Source: Dyadobacter jejuensis
GTDB lineage: Bacteria > Bacteroidota > Bacteroidia > Cytophagales > Spirosomataceae
Assembly (NCBI RefSeq): GCF_003149085.1
Contig: NZ_QGDT01000005.1
Span: 62,001-126,000 of the forward strand
Direction: 5' to 3'
Length of the DNA: 64,000 bases
Part shown: positions 43,174-52,947 of the stretch, piece after piece
Layout of the letters: each line of letters begins with the position of its first letter
Numbering within the stretch: the stretch's first letter is position 1
Notes under the pieces: model-generated
The model's database searches: none
Told to the model about the DNA's origin: nothing
Seen by the model: the letters and a program-made list of their open reading frames with translations, nothing else
Program-made: the position numbers and the translations under genes

Positions 43174-45879
43174 GTCAGGAAAGCGACGAATATTATAAGT
43201 GAACGTGAGCAGAAAATAGCGTTGAAGAACGTTGGACTGCGTGTCTTGGACGTAGGTGTCGGCTATGTTTCGTTTGATGCTCACGTTTTGTTTTAGCAGG
43301 TCAAATACGTTGAGGCTAATCTCTCCCCTTCTGTTGGCAAAGAGTTTTTTGCCCAATGTCATATTCCAAATCATATAATTGGTATTATACCCAGCCGACA
43401 ATCCGGTATTGATGGTATGGATGAGATCGGTACGATACACCAAGCCTTTCCAGAGGATCCACGTGAGGCGGAGTCGGGTATTCTGATTAAAAGAGTTGTT
43501 ATGGGTATTGCGCAACGACCTTTTAACCATGCTATACCCCGAACGGGTCGACACCTGAAAGTCGACAAACTCGCTAATGTTGCTACTCACACTCGTACCA
43601 AGCCTAAAGTTAGAGGTGTAGGTCATATTCCGTATGGAGTCGATCAGGCTGGGGAGTTGGCTGTGGCTTACCGAAGTGTTGAAGCTTACCTTGGATTTGA
43701 TCCAGTTGATAGGCTGCCCGTAATTGACGTAGGTGCTAATGTTCCAATACCCGTTGAGGTTGACGGGCATGGAGAGTTGCGAGCCCGTCTGCAAGGTGTC
43801 CGTCTCCGTTAAGGCAATTGGGCTTCGGGCCGTAAAGGTGCTGTTCGTCTGATAATTTGGGATTATAGACGACTGGATCATGGCAAAAAAGGTGCTGTTC
43901 TTATCCGGATTTTGAGTCTTGTACTTGGCCTGTATTTTGTTGTTGGTCGACTGTACCAAATTGGGGTTTCCGGTTCTTACGTACAAAGGGTTATAAATAT
44001 TATAGACCTGCTGCAGCTCATTGATAGACGGGGCGTCGGTAGAGGTTCGGTAGTCGAGCTGTAGGTTTCGGGTTTTGGAGAATCTGTATTCTATCTTGGC
44101 GGAGGGTAGTACGTTGTCAAAAGTCCGGCTTAATGCGTAATCGGTAGGGAAAATTTGGTTGTTGACCAGCTTGGCACTTTGGTATTGCCCTGCTACCTGT
44201 ATTCTTAGTTTTTCCTTGCGATACTGATACGACCATTCGGTCTTTTGGGTCAAGTACTCGCTCTTAAAAGTATTGCTTAGTCCGGTATTAAGGATGGTAT
44301 ACTCCTGGTCTACTTCTTGGTAGTCGAGCAGGCGTTTGTCGGAGTCGTCGACCCGGTTGCCCCTTTCGTGGCTCAGCTGCATGCGTCCATTGCTCCCTAT
44401 GGGCTCTGAATACGACAAATCCACTTCCCAGGAGTAGCCTGATTTGTCGAATTTGGTAAGCTGGTTCAGCGTTTTGTTCTTGTCGGGTGTTCTGAAGTAT
44501 ACATTGTCCGACTCACGCGTACCCTGGTAGTCGTTGATGCGGTAGGCATTGGTCATGCGGAAAGAAAGGCTTCTTCCTGGCTTCGAAAATCGATGACTAT
44601 AAATTACCGAGTTGCTGATGCTGACGTTATTTCCATTGCCAATCGATTTGTTTTCCGTTTCGTTGAGCGCGGAGTTTAGGTTATTGGTTTGTCCTGTAAA
44701 ATACGAGTAGTCGTCGTTATTAGTGAAATTCAAATTGGGGCGAAAAAGTATTCTGTTTCTTTCATTGATCTTAAAATCGATGCGCATATTGGCCTGGTGT
44801 ATTCGGTCTTTGTCGATCCGGGTGCTTTGCTCCTGATAGGTCCTGCCGGAATCGGCTGGGTTTACAAAATTCCGAAACTTGGTTTGTAGGGCAGTATTAT
44901 GCCTTTGTGTGTAAGTGTAGCTACCGCTGGCTTCTATTTTTTCTGACCATTTTCCAGAATAGTTGACCCCGAAGGAATTCGTCGTCATTACGCCGGTATT
45001 GGGCTTGTCGTCGCCTTGGCTACTTTGGCCCGTTTGATAGGTGGTGGTATTGACGTTATTGGTAAGTCCCGTAAAGGTTAGTCGGAGGTCGTTATCGAAT
45101 ACATTGACACTGGCCCCTGCGGCATACCTTTGGTTGGAGCCATAGCCAGCGGATGCTTTTCCAAATTGGCCATTTCGGCGGTTGGGCTTCGTAACGATAT
45201 TGATGGTTTTCTGTCGCTGACCATCGTCGAATCCACTCATCTCCGATTTATCACTTTGCTTGTCGTAAAGTTCAATGCTTGCGATTACTTCGGCCGGAAG
45301 GTTCTGAAGGGCCTTGGCCACATCGGCCCCGAAGTATTGTTTGCCATCGACTAATATTTGCTGTATGTCTTCGCCCTGAGCTTGCACTTTACCATTTTCC
45401 ATGGTGATGCCCGGGAGTTTTTCGATTAGCTCCTGAGCGGAGGCGTCGGCGGTGGTCTTAAACGCATCGGCATTATACGCTGTGGTGTCCCCATTTTGAG
45501 CTCCTGCCGACACCTGGCCTACTATCTTTACCTCCGCCAACTCATTGGATTCCTCCTCCAAGAAAAGGTCCAATACCTGATTTTGGCCATTGATCAGAAG
45601 CAAATCTTTAGTGATCGTTTTGAAACCTATAAAACTAGCTTTTAATGTATAAGCGCCTGCGGGGATTTGTCCTATCCTATATTTGCCCGCCTCATTGGCC
45701 ATGGTGCCTTGATCTATATTCTCTACGGCTTCCTTCTGCAAGGTGATGATGGCCCCGGGCAAGGCTGTGGTATCGCTTGCATTGTGTACCACCCCTTCGA
45801 GGATAATACCTTGTGAATGTCCCCATAGAGACATAAAAACGAATACAATGACAATTGCGGGGGTATAGGTTTTTGCCAT
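43147..45879 (-). CDS. TonB-dependent-receptor-like outer-membrane protein (outer membrane beta-barrel family)
   Basis: 910 residues. A signal peptide (ends near GHSQG) is followed by a carboxypeptidase-regulatory-like domain (about 27-110; TALPGAIITLQKEA, AGAYTLKASFIGFKTI), a plug with LIEKLPGITMENGKVQAQGE and ILVDGKQYFGADVAKALQNL, and a large barrel. This is the non-SusC class of receptor common in Bacteroidota that often lacks a partner lipoprotein; no SusD is adjacent. The substrate may be a peptide, metal complex or glycan. Its neighbour on the same strand is a LytTR/LytS pair 169 bases upstream, possibly its regulator. Confidence 0.9.
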   Translation of the reverse strand: MAKTYTPAIVIVFVFMSLWGHSQGIILEGVVHNASDTTALPGAIITLQKEAVENIDQGTMANEAGKYRIGQIPAGAYTLKASFIGFKTITKDLLLINGQNQVLDLFLEEESNELAEVKIVGQVSAGAQNGDTTAYNADAFKTTADASAQELIEKLPGITMENGKVQAQGEDIQQILVDGKQYFGADVAKALQNLPAEVIASIELYDKQSDKSEMSGFDDGQRQKTINIVTKPNRRNGQFGKASAGYGSNQRYAAGASVNVFDNDLRLTFTGLTNNVNTTTYQTGQSSQGDDKPNTGVMTTNSFGVNYSGKWSEKIEASGSYTYTQRHNTALQTKFRNFVNPADSGRTYQEQSTRIDKDRIHQANMRIDFKINERNRILFRPNLNFTNNDDYSYFTGQTNNLNSALNETENKSIGNGNNVSISNSVIYSHRFSKPGRSLSFRMTNAYRINDYQGTRESDNVYFRTPDKNKTLNQLTKFDKSGYSWEVDLSYSEPIGSNGRMQLSHERGNRVDDSDKRLLDYQEVDQEYTILNTGLSNTFKSEYLTQKTEWSYQYRKEKLRIQVAGQYQSAKLVNNQIFPTDYALSRTFDNVLPSAKIEYRFSKTRNLQLDYRTSTDAPSINELQQVYNIYNPLYVRTGNPNLVQSTNNKIQAKYKTQNPDKNSTFFAMIQSSIIPNYQTNSTFTARSPIALTETDTLQTGSQLSMPVNLNGYWNISTYVNYGQPINWIKSKVSFNTSVSHSQLPSLIDSIRNMTYTSNFRLGTSVSSNISEFVDFQVSTRSGYSMVKRSLRNTHNNSFNQNTRLRLTWILWKGLVYRTDLIHTINTGLSAGYNTNYMIWNMTLGKKLFANRRGEISLNVFDLLKQNVSIKRNIADTYVQDTQSNVLQRYFLLTFTYNIRRFPDSTKGQLSR

Positions 45880-46048
45880 ATTTATGCTGCGACTATATTT
45901 AGGAGCTTCCCGTCGGGAAGACTGTTAGGGGGATCGGTAACGTTTCATATAAATATAACAGTACCTGTCCGGCCCTGAAATAGAATGACGACGAACCGGA
46001 ACAATTTCGCTCTCTAGGCCGATTTTCTCCAACCCAACTGGTAGGGTG
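45880..46048. promoter_or_regulatory. Promoter region of the receptor gene with two operator-like elements
   Basis: A 15-base palindrome cttccc-gtc-gggaag lies at 45906-45920. At 45935-45944 stands cggtaacgtt, identical in ten bases to the palindromic element at 32978-32987. Both are within 70 bases of the receptor ATG. Confidence 0.4.
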
Positions 46049-46789
46049 CTAATGGTCGAGCCAAGCTTTAAAAGCCGGTGTGCGCTCCCCACTCACTACT
46101 ATATCCTCCCCACTGGGTGGGTTTAATGCTACTTTCAGCCTTCCCTTGAAGTAAGGACGTATGTCCTTGATGGCATCGATATGAACGATATACTTGCGAC
46201 TAATTCTAAAAAAGATATCAGGATCCAAGCTTGTCTCGATCTCTTCCAAAGAGAAATCGATGGGGAATTTGGACTGATCCGCACAAACCAGAAAACTAAT
46301 TTTTTCTTCAGAGAAAAAGTAGGCGACTTCCTGTGCTTTGACAGTCTTAATTTGAAGCCCATTCTTGACCAAGAAACGAGATTTGAAGTTTGTCGGAGGG
46401 GTACTCAGCGAACTTGCCTGACGTAGGAAGGTCTGCTGCATCTCCTCGAGTTTCTGAAAACTTTTTACTAACTGTCCATACTTTACCGGCTTGAGCAAAT
46501 AGGCGACGCTACTGACTCCAAAAGCCTCCAGAGCATATTGCTCATGAGAGGTGGTGAAAATAATAGGACAGCTTACCACCACAGCTTCAAATATTTCGAA
46601 GCAGAGCCCATCCGATAGCTGGATGTCTACAAAGGCGAGGTCGGGCATGGGATGGTGATTAAACCACACGATGGCCTGTTCTACGGACGACAACCGCGCC
46701 AATATTTCAAGTGACGCGTCAAACTGTTCTATCAAGCCCTGTAAGCGATCGGCAGCTAGGGCTTCATCCTCTATGATAATGATGGTCAT
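46049..46789 (-). CDS. LytTR-family response regulator
   Basis: 246 residues. The receiver domain has IIIEDEA at the start, Asp55 in LAFVDIQLSD and the TTSHEQYALEAFGVSSVAYL stretch with LLKP. A linker (about 125-150) leads to the LytTR domain (KTVKAQEVAYFFSEEKISF, IETSLDPDIFFRISRKYIVH, KGRLKVALNPPSGEDIVVSG). The gene lies three bases after the kinase gene, so the pair is one unit. Possible targets are the receptor gene downstream and the triple-repeat protein upstream. Confidence 0.93.
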   Translation of the reverse strand: MTIIIIEDEALAADRLQGLIEQFDASLEILARLSSVEQAIVWFNHHPMPDLAFVDIQLSDGLCFEIFEAVVVSCPIIFTTSHEQYALEAFGVSSVAYLLKPVKYGQLVKSFQKLEEMQQTFLRQASSLSTPPTNFKSRFLVKNGLQIKTVKAQEVAYFFSEEKISFLVCADQSKFPIDFSLEEIETSLDPDIFFRISRKYIVHIDAIKDIRPYFKGRLKVALNPPSGEDIVVSGERTPAFKAWLDH

Positions 46790-46792
46790 GTA

Positions 46793-47800
46793 CTAGGAAG
46801 GTGTGATGAGGGGTAGTTTTACTGTAAAATATTGGCTGTCCTCCAAAATTTCTATGGGGAGGTTGGCCAATAACTCGTAACGTTTGGCTAGATTCTTAAG
46901 GCCTGATTCGGCACTATATATCCCTTTTTTTCGGAGCTGAAGGTTATTCGTTACGGTCAATTTCCCCTCCTTATCCGTGAATATCTGTACGATTAATGGG
47001 GCCGCCTCCGTGGCCTTATTATGTTTCATTGCATTTTCTACTAAGGTTTGTAAGGCTAGGGGAGGGATAAGATGGCTGTGGAATTCGGTCTTGATATCCA
47101 TCTGGATTTGTAGCTGGTCCACAAATCGGATTTTGAGCATAAATATATAGGAGTCGATAAACTCCATTTCTGTGGCCAGTTCAATAAGCTCCTGATTGTT
47201 GGTACTGAGGACGTAACGATAGACGTCGGAAAAGCTTTCTAGAAATTTTTGAGCTAGGTCAGGGTTTTTATCGATTAGTGAGGATAATACGTTAAGGTTG
47301 TTGAAAAGGAAGTGGGGAGAAACATGGCTCTTTAATGACTCAAACTGGGCCTTGATATTTTGGCTTTGTAGCTCCTTGGAATAGCTGAAGTTTTTTTTCC
47401 AACGCATCATAAAGTATATGCCAAACTGGATAGAAAGTATCGGGATAATCAGAATCAGTCCATATACATTGAGTACAATAAGCTGCTGCTGGTCGGGTGG
47501 GAAGCCTAGAACCTGGTTTTTAATGATATAATAGCTCAAATTGACACATAGCAAGGAGTAAATCGTACTCAGGAAAATCTGGATATAGAACCGTCGGGTA
47601 TCATAGTCGGCCCAAGGGTAATGCCTATTGAGCCAAATTGAAATAAAGCGGTTGCCTAGCCAGAGTAGTAATATCACCCCAATGATCCAAAATAACCCTA
47701 CCAAATAGAGGGTGGGTACTGTGGCTGTGGCCGTTAGCACTACCAACAAGATGAAAATCAAAGTGGCAATGAGGATCAGAAGGTTGCGGATCTTTTTCAA
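46793..47800 (-). CDS. LytS-type sensor histidine kinase
   Basis: 335 residues with four membrane segments (about 6-26, 29-49, 72-92, 108-131) and almost no extracytoplasmic domain. His163 in LKSHVSPHFLFNNLNVLSSL is the phospho-acceptor and PLALQTLVENAMKHNK the ATP-binding N-box. The short loops suggest it senses something in or close to the membrane. It is directly followed by its response-regulator gene and preceded by the secreted triple-repeat protein gene (40 bases), which makes a signal-modulating role of that protein possible. Confidence 0.93.
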   Translation of the reverse strand: MKKIRNLLILIATLIFILLVVLTATATVPTLYLVGLFWIIGVILLLWLGNRFISIWLNRHYPWADYDTRRFYIQIFLSTIYSLLCVNLSYYIIKNQVLGFPPDQQQLIVLNVYGLILIIPILSIQFGIYFMMRWKKNFSYSKELQSQNIKAQFESLKSHVSPHFLFNNLNVLSSLIDKNPDLAQKFLESFSDVYRYVLSTNNQELIELATEMEFIDSYIFMLKIRFVDQLQIQMDIKTEFHSHLIPPLALQTLVENAMKHNKATEAAPLIVQIFTDKEGKLTVTNNLQLRKKGIYSAESGLKNLAKRYELLANLPIEILEDSQYFTVKLPLITPS

Positions 47801-47840
47801 TATTAATGACAGCCTAAGTGGGTGAGAGTCGAATTGGAGC

Positions 47841-49124
47841 TTATTTAAACTGAACTGTTTTTACCTGATTCCAAGGGACATATTTTGGTTTTTCTTGGTC
47901 ATTCCATATCAATAGTCCCCAATTCTTATCATTCACGTCGTTCTGTCCGCCTAGCAGTACCTTTGCCCCATTTCTTAAGGAAATTAATGATTGTTTTTCG
48001 TTTTTACGTTCCACGGTACGGATGTTTCCAAAAGGGATGAGGTAGTTAAGGCCATTCTTGTACCCCTCCAAAATGTCGCTATTCCACTGCTCGTCGAGGT
48101 CGTAAACGATACGGCCTTGATACCTCGAGCCTGTAAGGGTGGTTACGGTGGCCATTAGCTTGGTGCTAGGCCTGAAATCCCGATATCCGTACAGTTGGCT
48201 TGTATAGGCCTTGTGGCTTAATTCTAATTCAATGAAGTCCTTCCATTTTACTTTTATCGCGCCCATATTTCGAGAGAAAATGGTAAGGCCATGGTTGCTG
48301 GAACCTACGTCGTCGGTACCCCACAACAGCAGCTTTGATCCTGACCGAAGGGTGACTTCCGAGCTGTTGTCATCCTTTTTTAGGATATGATTTATCTGCC
48401 AAAAGGGGATCTTATGGGTTTTCTCCTGATCCTTGCCATCTAGCTTTGTGGAGGTCATCGTTTCGTCTTGGTCCCATTTTATGTAGCCAGTTAGCGTGCC
48501 ATATTTGGATTTTACAGTGCCAAATAAGGGCCGTACTGCCGTGCTTAAAGCATGGCTTGGGGTGGCAGTAAACTCGATTTTACTAACCTTGGACCATCCT
48601 ATCCTTTGCCATTTTCCGGAAGGGTCGGCCAGGTGCAAGTTGCTCCCAATATCCCTGAATTTGTCGCTGCCCTCCACCGCAATGGAACTCCCATTTTTAA
48701 GTCTTAACTCGGCTTTCTTACCCTCTTTGGTGGTAATAGTTGCGATATCTCCAAATCTACAACTAAACCGGTTGGTGCGGGAGGGATACTTGTTCTCCCA
48801 GATTTGCATAAAACCCCATTCTATTTTCTCCTTTTTTTCATCATCACTGAGCTTTTTTATCTCACTGCTTTTGAGGAAGGTCAAAGAAGGGTTGTCTTTA
48901 CGAATGGATACAAAAATGTCTTCCCAAAATAATTGCCTATTTTGCCATTGAATAATTCCGGTTTTGGTACCCCCGTCCTTTAGGGTTATGGTGCCGTATA
49001 TGAGACCTTGAAAGGAATGACCCCATGCGAAACTAGAAGAAAACAGCAATAGAATCCCAACTGTGCTTGTCAATAAATTGCACCATATCGGTTTTCTTTT
49101 GAATGGATATATTGTTTTTGCCAT
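47841..49124 (-). CDS. Secreted protein of unknown function with three internal repeats
   Basis: 427 residues, signal peptide ending near SFAWGHS. I recognise no family. The mature protein is built of three copies of a ~100-residue unit, at about 38-187 (expanded by an insertion), 198-305 and 322-427. Each copy reads: a start like GTITLKDGGTKTGIIQW or GYIKWDQDE or GRIVYDLDE, then IPFxxI, an LRxGxxLxLxG strand (TLRSGSKLLLWGTDDV; SLRNGAKVLLGGQNDV), a Gly-Leu strand (NHGLTIF; NWGLLIW) and a closing WxxxxxxxF. The pattern suggests small beta-barrels. It lies 40 bases before the LytS-like gene and is probably co-transcribed with it. Confidence 0.75.
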   Translation of the reverse strand: MAKTIYPFKRKPIWCNLLTSTVGILLLFSSSFAWGHSFQGLIYGTITLKDGGTKTGIIQWQNRQLFWEDIFVSIRKDNPSLTFLKSSEIKKLSDDEKKEKIEWGFMQIWENKYPSRTNRFSCRFGDIATITTKEGKKAELRLKNGSSIAVEGSDKFRDIGSNLHLADPSGKWQRIGWSKVSKIEFTATPSHALSTAVRPLFGTVKSKYGTLTGYIKWDQDETMTSTKLDGKDQEKTHKIPFWQINHILKKDDNSSEVTLRSGSKLLLWGTDDVGSSNHGLTIFSRNMGAIKVKWKDFIELELSHKAYTSQLYGYRDFRPSTKLMATVTTLTGSRYQGRIVYDLDEQWNSDILEGYKNGLNYLIPFGNIRTVERKNEKQSLISLRNGAKVLLGGQNDVNDKNWGLLIWNDQEKPKYVPWNQVKTVQFK

Positions 49125-49339
49125 CGGCTCTTTTCAAAGGTAAAGCTGCCCAAGTTAGCTACTTTATGTTAGACCTAAAATGGAATATTAGCCCAATTGG
49201 GATATGCGAGGCCCTAAGTGGAGTTTAAACTTACCTAATTGGCATGCGATTTATGCGGTAGGAAAGATTAACTTTATAGAAATGGCTCTAGCAATTGGCC
49301 TTAGAAAATGCCCAATTTAATTTGATAAATCGTTATAGT

Positions 49340-49918
49340 ATGAACACAATCATCAATCATTCCCTACCCAAAGCCTATGCGGCCATAGAAAAAGAAACCC
49401 AAAAATCGGGCTTCACCATGGCATCCGATACGATGGCCTGCTCTTTTTTAAGAACCATGGCCGCTACTAAGCCTGGAGGATCGTTTCTGGAGTTGGGTAC
49501 GGGATCAGGACTGTCCACCTCTTGGATCCTCGACGGAATGGACGAGCATTCGACGATGATCTCCGTGGATTATGACGGAGAATTACTCAGTATTGCCAAC
49601 AAATTTCTAGGGAACGACAGCCGGTTAACACTGACCCTTGCCGACGGAGAGGAATGGATCAAGACACATCCTAATCTTGAGTTTGACTTTATATTTGCCG
49701 ATACTTGGCATGGGAAATATTTACTTTTGGATGAGGTGCTCCAAATGCTTCGGCCGGGGGGACTCTACCTCGTAGATGACATGTTGCCACAGTCCAACTG
49801 GCCCGAAGGGCATTTAGAAAAAGCTACCAATTTGGTGAAATATCTTGAAAGACGAGAAGATTTGGTTCTTACGAAGCTTAATTGGTCGTCAGGGTTGATC
49901 GTCGCAGCCAAAAAATAG
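49340..49918 (+). CDS. Class I SAM-dependent methyltransferase (O-methyltransferase-like)
   Basis: Start chosen at the ATG at 49340 (MNTIINHSLPKAYAAIEKET); the frame is open to 49295 but without family features. 192 residues. SAM-binding motif I is FLELGTGSGLSTSWIL, followed by ISVDYDGELLSIA (acidic end of strand 2), LADGEEWI, DFIFADTWHGKY and LRPGGLYLVDDML. This is the O-methyltransferase/MTase_24 type. The substrate cannot be told. It stands alone, with a 215-base gap upstream and 269 bases downstream. Confidence 0.85.
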   Translation: MNTIINHSLPKAYAAIEKETQKSGFTMASDTMACSFLRTMAATKPGGSFLELGTGSGLSTSWILDGMDEHSTMISVDYDGELLSIANKFLGNDSRLTLTLADGEEWIKTHPNLEFDFIFADTWHGKYLLLDEVLQMLRPGGLYLVDDMLPQSNWPEGHLEKATNLVKYLERREDLVLTKLNWSSGLIVAAKK

Positions 49919-50187
49919 TGGCCCAAAGCCCTTTTGCCCGCTGTTTAGGAGTGGTTTTACGCCACCGTACGAGCCTCCAGCCGGTCGGGAAACCCATTCC
50001 AAATGTCTAGAGGAAGGGTTGTAAATCATGAAAACTTTATCCAGTTTTTGCAAGTATGCTAGGCCCATTTCGATATATATATGATTGCATCCCGCCCCAT
50101 TCTCCTAATTAATAGCCATTACTAGGGGATAATAACGGAAATCGAGTCTATATTGGTAATATCCTCAATATGTTTGCCATTTATTAT

Positions 50188-52947
50188 ATGAAATCCATCG
50201 CATTTTTCCTGCTCCTACTTTCTCATTTTTCGATTGCTAAAGATTTTTACGTCTCCCCGCAAGGTAAAGATACCCATGCAGGTACCACTTCCGATAATCC
50301 CTTAGCCTCCTTGGCCCAAGCCTTGGAACGGAGTAAGGGGGTCTTAGCTACAGAAAGTGTACATATTTACTTAATGCCTGGGAGTCATTATGTTAGTGAG
50401 GCGCTAGTGTTGGATCGGGCCTATGCTTCGGGAAGTGGGCATCAGCTGGTGATTGAGGGTATAGGCGAAAATGTAGTTGTAAAAGGCTCGGCATTATTGA
50501 AAAACCTTGTCTGGCGCACTTATAGGGGGGAAGTTAAGGTGGCAGCTATCCCTTCAGACCTTCGTTTCGATCAATTATTTGTCAATGAGGCCCTGCAGGT
50601 AAAGGCTAGGTTCCCGAACTACGACTATGCCAATCCATGGCGGGGCGGCCTTGGCTACCAACTGGCCAGCGATGGAGGGGATAGGCGCTACGACAGCTGG
50701 ATGGGCGTAGATTCTACAGTATTTTCGCAAAAAGTATGGGAAAACCCCGAAACAGGAATTGTTCATGCCTTTCAGAGCCACAACTGGGGCAATATGCAAT
50801 ATAAGATCCTAAGTAGGGATCGGACCAAACACCAACTAAAACTCGGAGATGGGGGTTGGCAACTGCAGCGGATGTATGGAATAGGAAAGGGAACTCCTTT
50901 TTTTATTGAGAACATATTCGAAGAGTTAGATGCCCCCGGGGAGTGGTTCTACGACGAGCGGCAACATTTATTATACTATTGGCCCCCTGCCGGCCTCGAC
51001 CTACACGATGCGCTGGTGGAAGTGCCCGTTGTGAAGGATATCATTCAAATAAAGGGCACTCCCGAGCAGCCAGTGAAGAATATTCACCTAAAAAACATCC
51101 GTTTTACGCAAGCAAAAACCACGTTTATGGATGCTTACGAACCGCTCGCCAGAGGCGACTGGTCCATTCATCGTGGAGGGGCTATCTTTATGGAAGGAGC
51201 AGAAGACTGTGTGATCGATGCCTGTGATTTTGACGATTTGGGGGGTAACGCCGTATTTATGAGTGGTTATAATCGGAATAATATGGTCAGAAACGCCCAG
51301 TTTTCAAACCTGGGCGAGAGTGCCGTTTGTTTCGTTGGTAAGCCCTCCGCCGTGCGTTTTTACCAAACTTGGGATGATGCAGAGATTCATCATAAGGACT
51401 GGGAAAAGATGAGACAGGGGATGGATCTGGGAAGGGGTCCTAAGTCGCCCGACTATCCCGAAAATTGTGTGGTAGAAAATGCTATCATCCATGATATTGG
51501 TTTGTTAGGAAAACAAACCGCCGGGGTGTTTATCTCCATGAGTCATCACATACGGGCCAGCCATGTCAGCATTTATAATACCCCTCGTGCAGGAATATGC
51601 ATTAACGATGGTACCTGGGGCGGCCATATTATAGAACATTGCGATATCTGGGAGACGGTCAAAGAAACCGGCGAGCATGGTCCTTTCAACTCTTGGGGCC
51701 GAGAACGTCAATGGAAACAAGGTTCCGGAGGTATGATCAAAGACTATGTCCTGCTCGACGCCATCGATCCTGTAATTATTAGAAATAACCGAATTTCCAA
51801 TTTCAGAAAGACCATCAGTGCCGGAAACTGGACCATCGACCTGGATGATGGATCGAGCAATTATGAGATTTATAATAACTTGAGCCTAGGGTCTACCCTT
51901 AAGATGAGGGATGGCTATTTTCGTAAAGCATATAATAACATTATGGTGAGCCCTGTGCCATTAGGCTGGCATGTGTGGCCCGAAGAATCGGGCGATCGCT
52001 TTACCAATAATATCGTGGTAATAGCTGGGAAAGTACCCGGTAAGGAAGTGCCTACCCAACATTTTATTGGTCCCGCCCGTATGCCCCAGGAAGGTCGATG
52101 GGGAGATATTCACGATCAGAATGTCTATTGGAATGCCAATACCGATAAGGCACTGGTATATGGGGATGTTACCTTTGAAAACTGGCAGTCCCAAGGGTAT
52201 GATCAGCATTCCAAACTCGCTAATCCCTCTTTTGTAAATCCTGGAAAAATGGATTTTAGAGTACAGGAGCATTCTCCAGCCATTGGTTTGGGTTTTAAAA
52301 ATTTTCCTATGGACCAATTTGGCCATACCATGACCAAAATTGGCCCTTTCTGGAAGGAGTTTACGGGGACGCTGCAGATTAGCCTCACGGCCGATAAGCG
52401 AGGGGAGAAAGTCTATTATACTACCGACGGAAGCCAACCCTCTACCGGCTCTCAGTTATATACTCAGCCCTTTACCATCCATGAAAGTAGCCTCATTAAG
52501 GCTGCGACGGTCGATTCACAAGGGAAGAGGGTAGGGCCTATTCAAGCTGAATTCTACACCAAAGTCGATCGGGTCAAATATCCTTCTTGGTATCAGACCC
52601 TCTTGTCTGGGAAAACCGACTGGGATTTTGAAAGCTATAAATTCCCCCAAACCAATAAACATATCGATGGCCTAGAGCTAATCAATATCCAGGAAGTTCC
52701 CGACCTGATAGATGCCTCTGGAGGGTATGCCACGGGGTGTTTTGTGGCCTCTATCGATACACTGGGCGGGGAACACTGGCGCAAAGCGGGCCTAAGACCT
52801 CATATGATTGTACAAGGCATGGGCACGGAGTCGATAATAAGTACCGATGACTTCGAGGCGGCTCTAAAAAAATATGCGGGCCAAAAGGTATCCGTAAAAA
52901 CTGTATATGCTTATGAAAATCAGGTGTTCGAGGTACAGTTAAAGTAA
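50188..52947 (+). CDS. Secreted beta-helix glycosidase-like protein (GH141-like) with chitobiase-type and PDZ-like C-terminal domains
   Basis: Start chosen at 50188 (MKSIAFFLLLLSHFSIAKDF), a clear signal peptide; an upstream ATG at 50170 adds six residues. 919 residues. YVSPQGKDTHAGTTSDNPLA opens a right-handed parallel beta-helix; FDQLFVNEALQVKARFPNYD is a stretch typical of the GH141-type enzymes. Helical coils continue to about residue 700 (NIHLKNIRFTQAK, GGAIFMEGAEDCVIDACDF, NFRKTISAGNWTIDLDDGSS). Next comes a chitobiase-C-like domain (VYYTTDGSQPSTGSQLYTQP) and finally about 85 residues with PDZ character (KAGLRPHMIVQGMGTESIIS, FEAALKKYAGQKVSVKTVYA). It probably acts on a side-chain sugar such as fucose. 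Confidence 0.8.
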   Translation: MKSIAFFLLLLSHFSIAKDFYVSPQGKDTHAGTTSDNPLASLAQALERSKGVLATESVHIYLMPGSHYVSEALVLDRAYASGSGHQLVIEGIGENVVVKGSALLKNLVWRTYRGEVKVAAIPSDLRFDQLFVNEALQVKARFPNYDYANPWRGGLGYQLASDGGDRRYDSWMGVDSTVFSQKVWENPETGIVHAFQSHNWGNMQYKILSRDRTKHQLKLGDGGWQLQRMYGIGKGTPFFIENIFEELDAPGEWFYDERQHLLYYWPPAGLDLHDALVEVPVVKDIIQIKGTPEQPVKNIHLKNIRFTQAKTTFMDAYEPLARGDWSIHRGGAIFMEGAEDCVIDACDFDDLGGNAVFMSGYNRNNMVRNAQFSNLGESAVCFVGKPSAVRFYQTWDDAEIHHKDWEKMRQGMDLGRGPKSPDYPENCVVENAIIHDIGLLGKQTAGVFISMSHHIRASHVSIYNTPRAGICINDGTWGGHIIEHCDIWETVKETGEHGPFNSWGRERQWKQGSGGMIKDYVLLDAIDPVIIRNNRISNFRKTISAGNWTIDLDDGSSNYEIYNNLSLGSTLKMRDGYFRKAYNNIMVSPVPLGWHVWPEESGDRFTNNIVVIAGKVPGKEVPTQHFIGPARMPQEGRWGDIHDQNVYWNANTDKALVYGDVTFENWQSQGYDQHSKLANPSFVNPGKMDFRVQEHSPAIGLGFKNFPMDQFGHTMTKIGPFWKEFTGTLQISLTADKRGEKVYYTTDGSQPSTGSQLYTQPFTIHESSLIKAATVDSQGKRVGPIQAEFYTKVDRVKYPSWYQTLLSGKTDWDFESYKFPQTNKHIDGLELINIQEVPDLIDASGGYATGCFVASIDTLGGEHWRKAGLRPHMIVQGMGTESIISTDDFEAALKKYAGQKVSVKTVYAYENQVFEVQLK

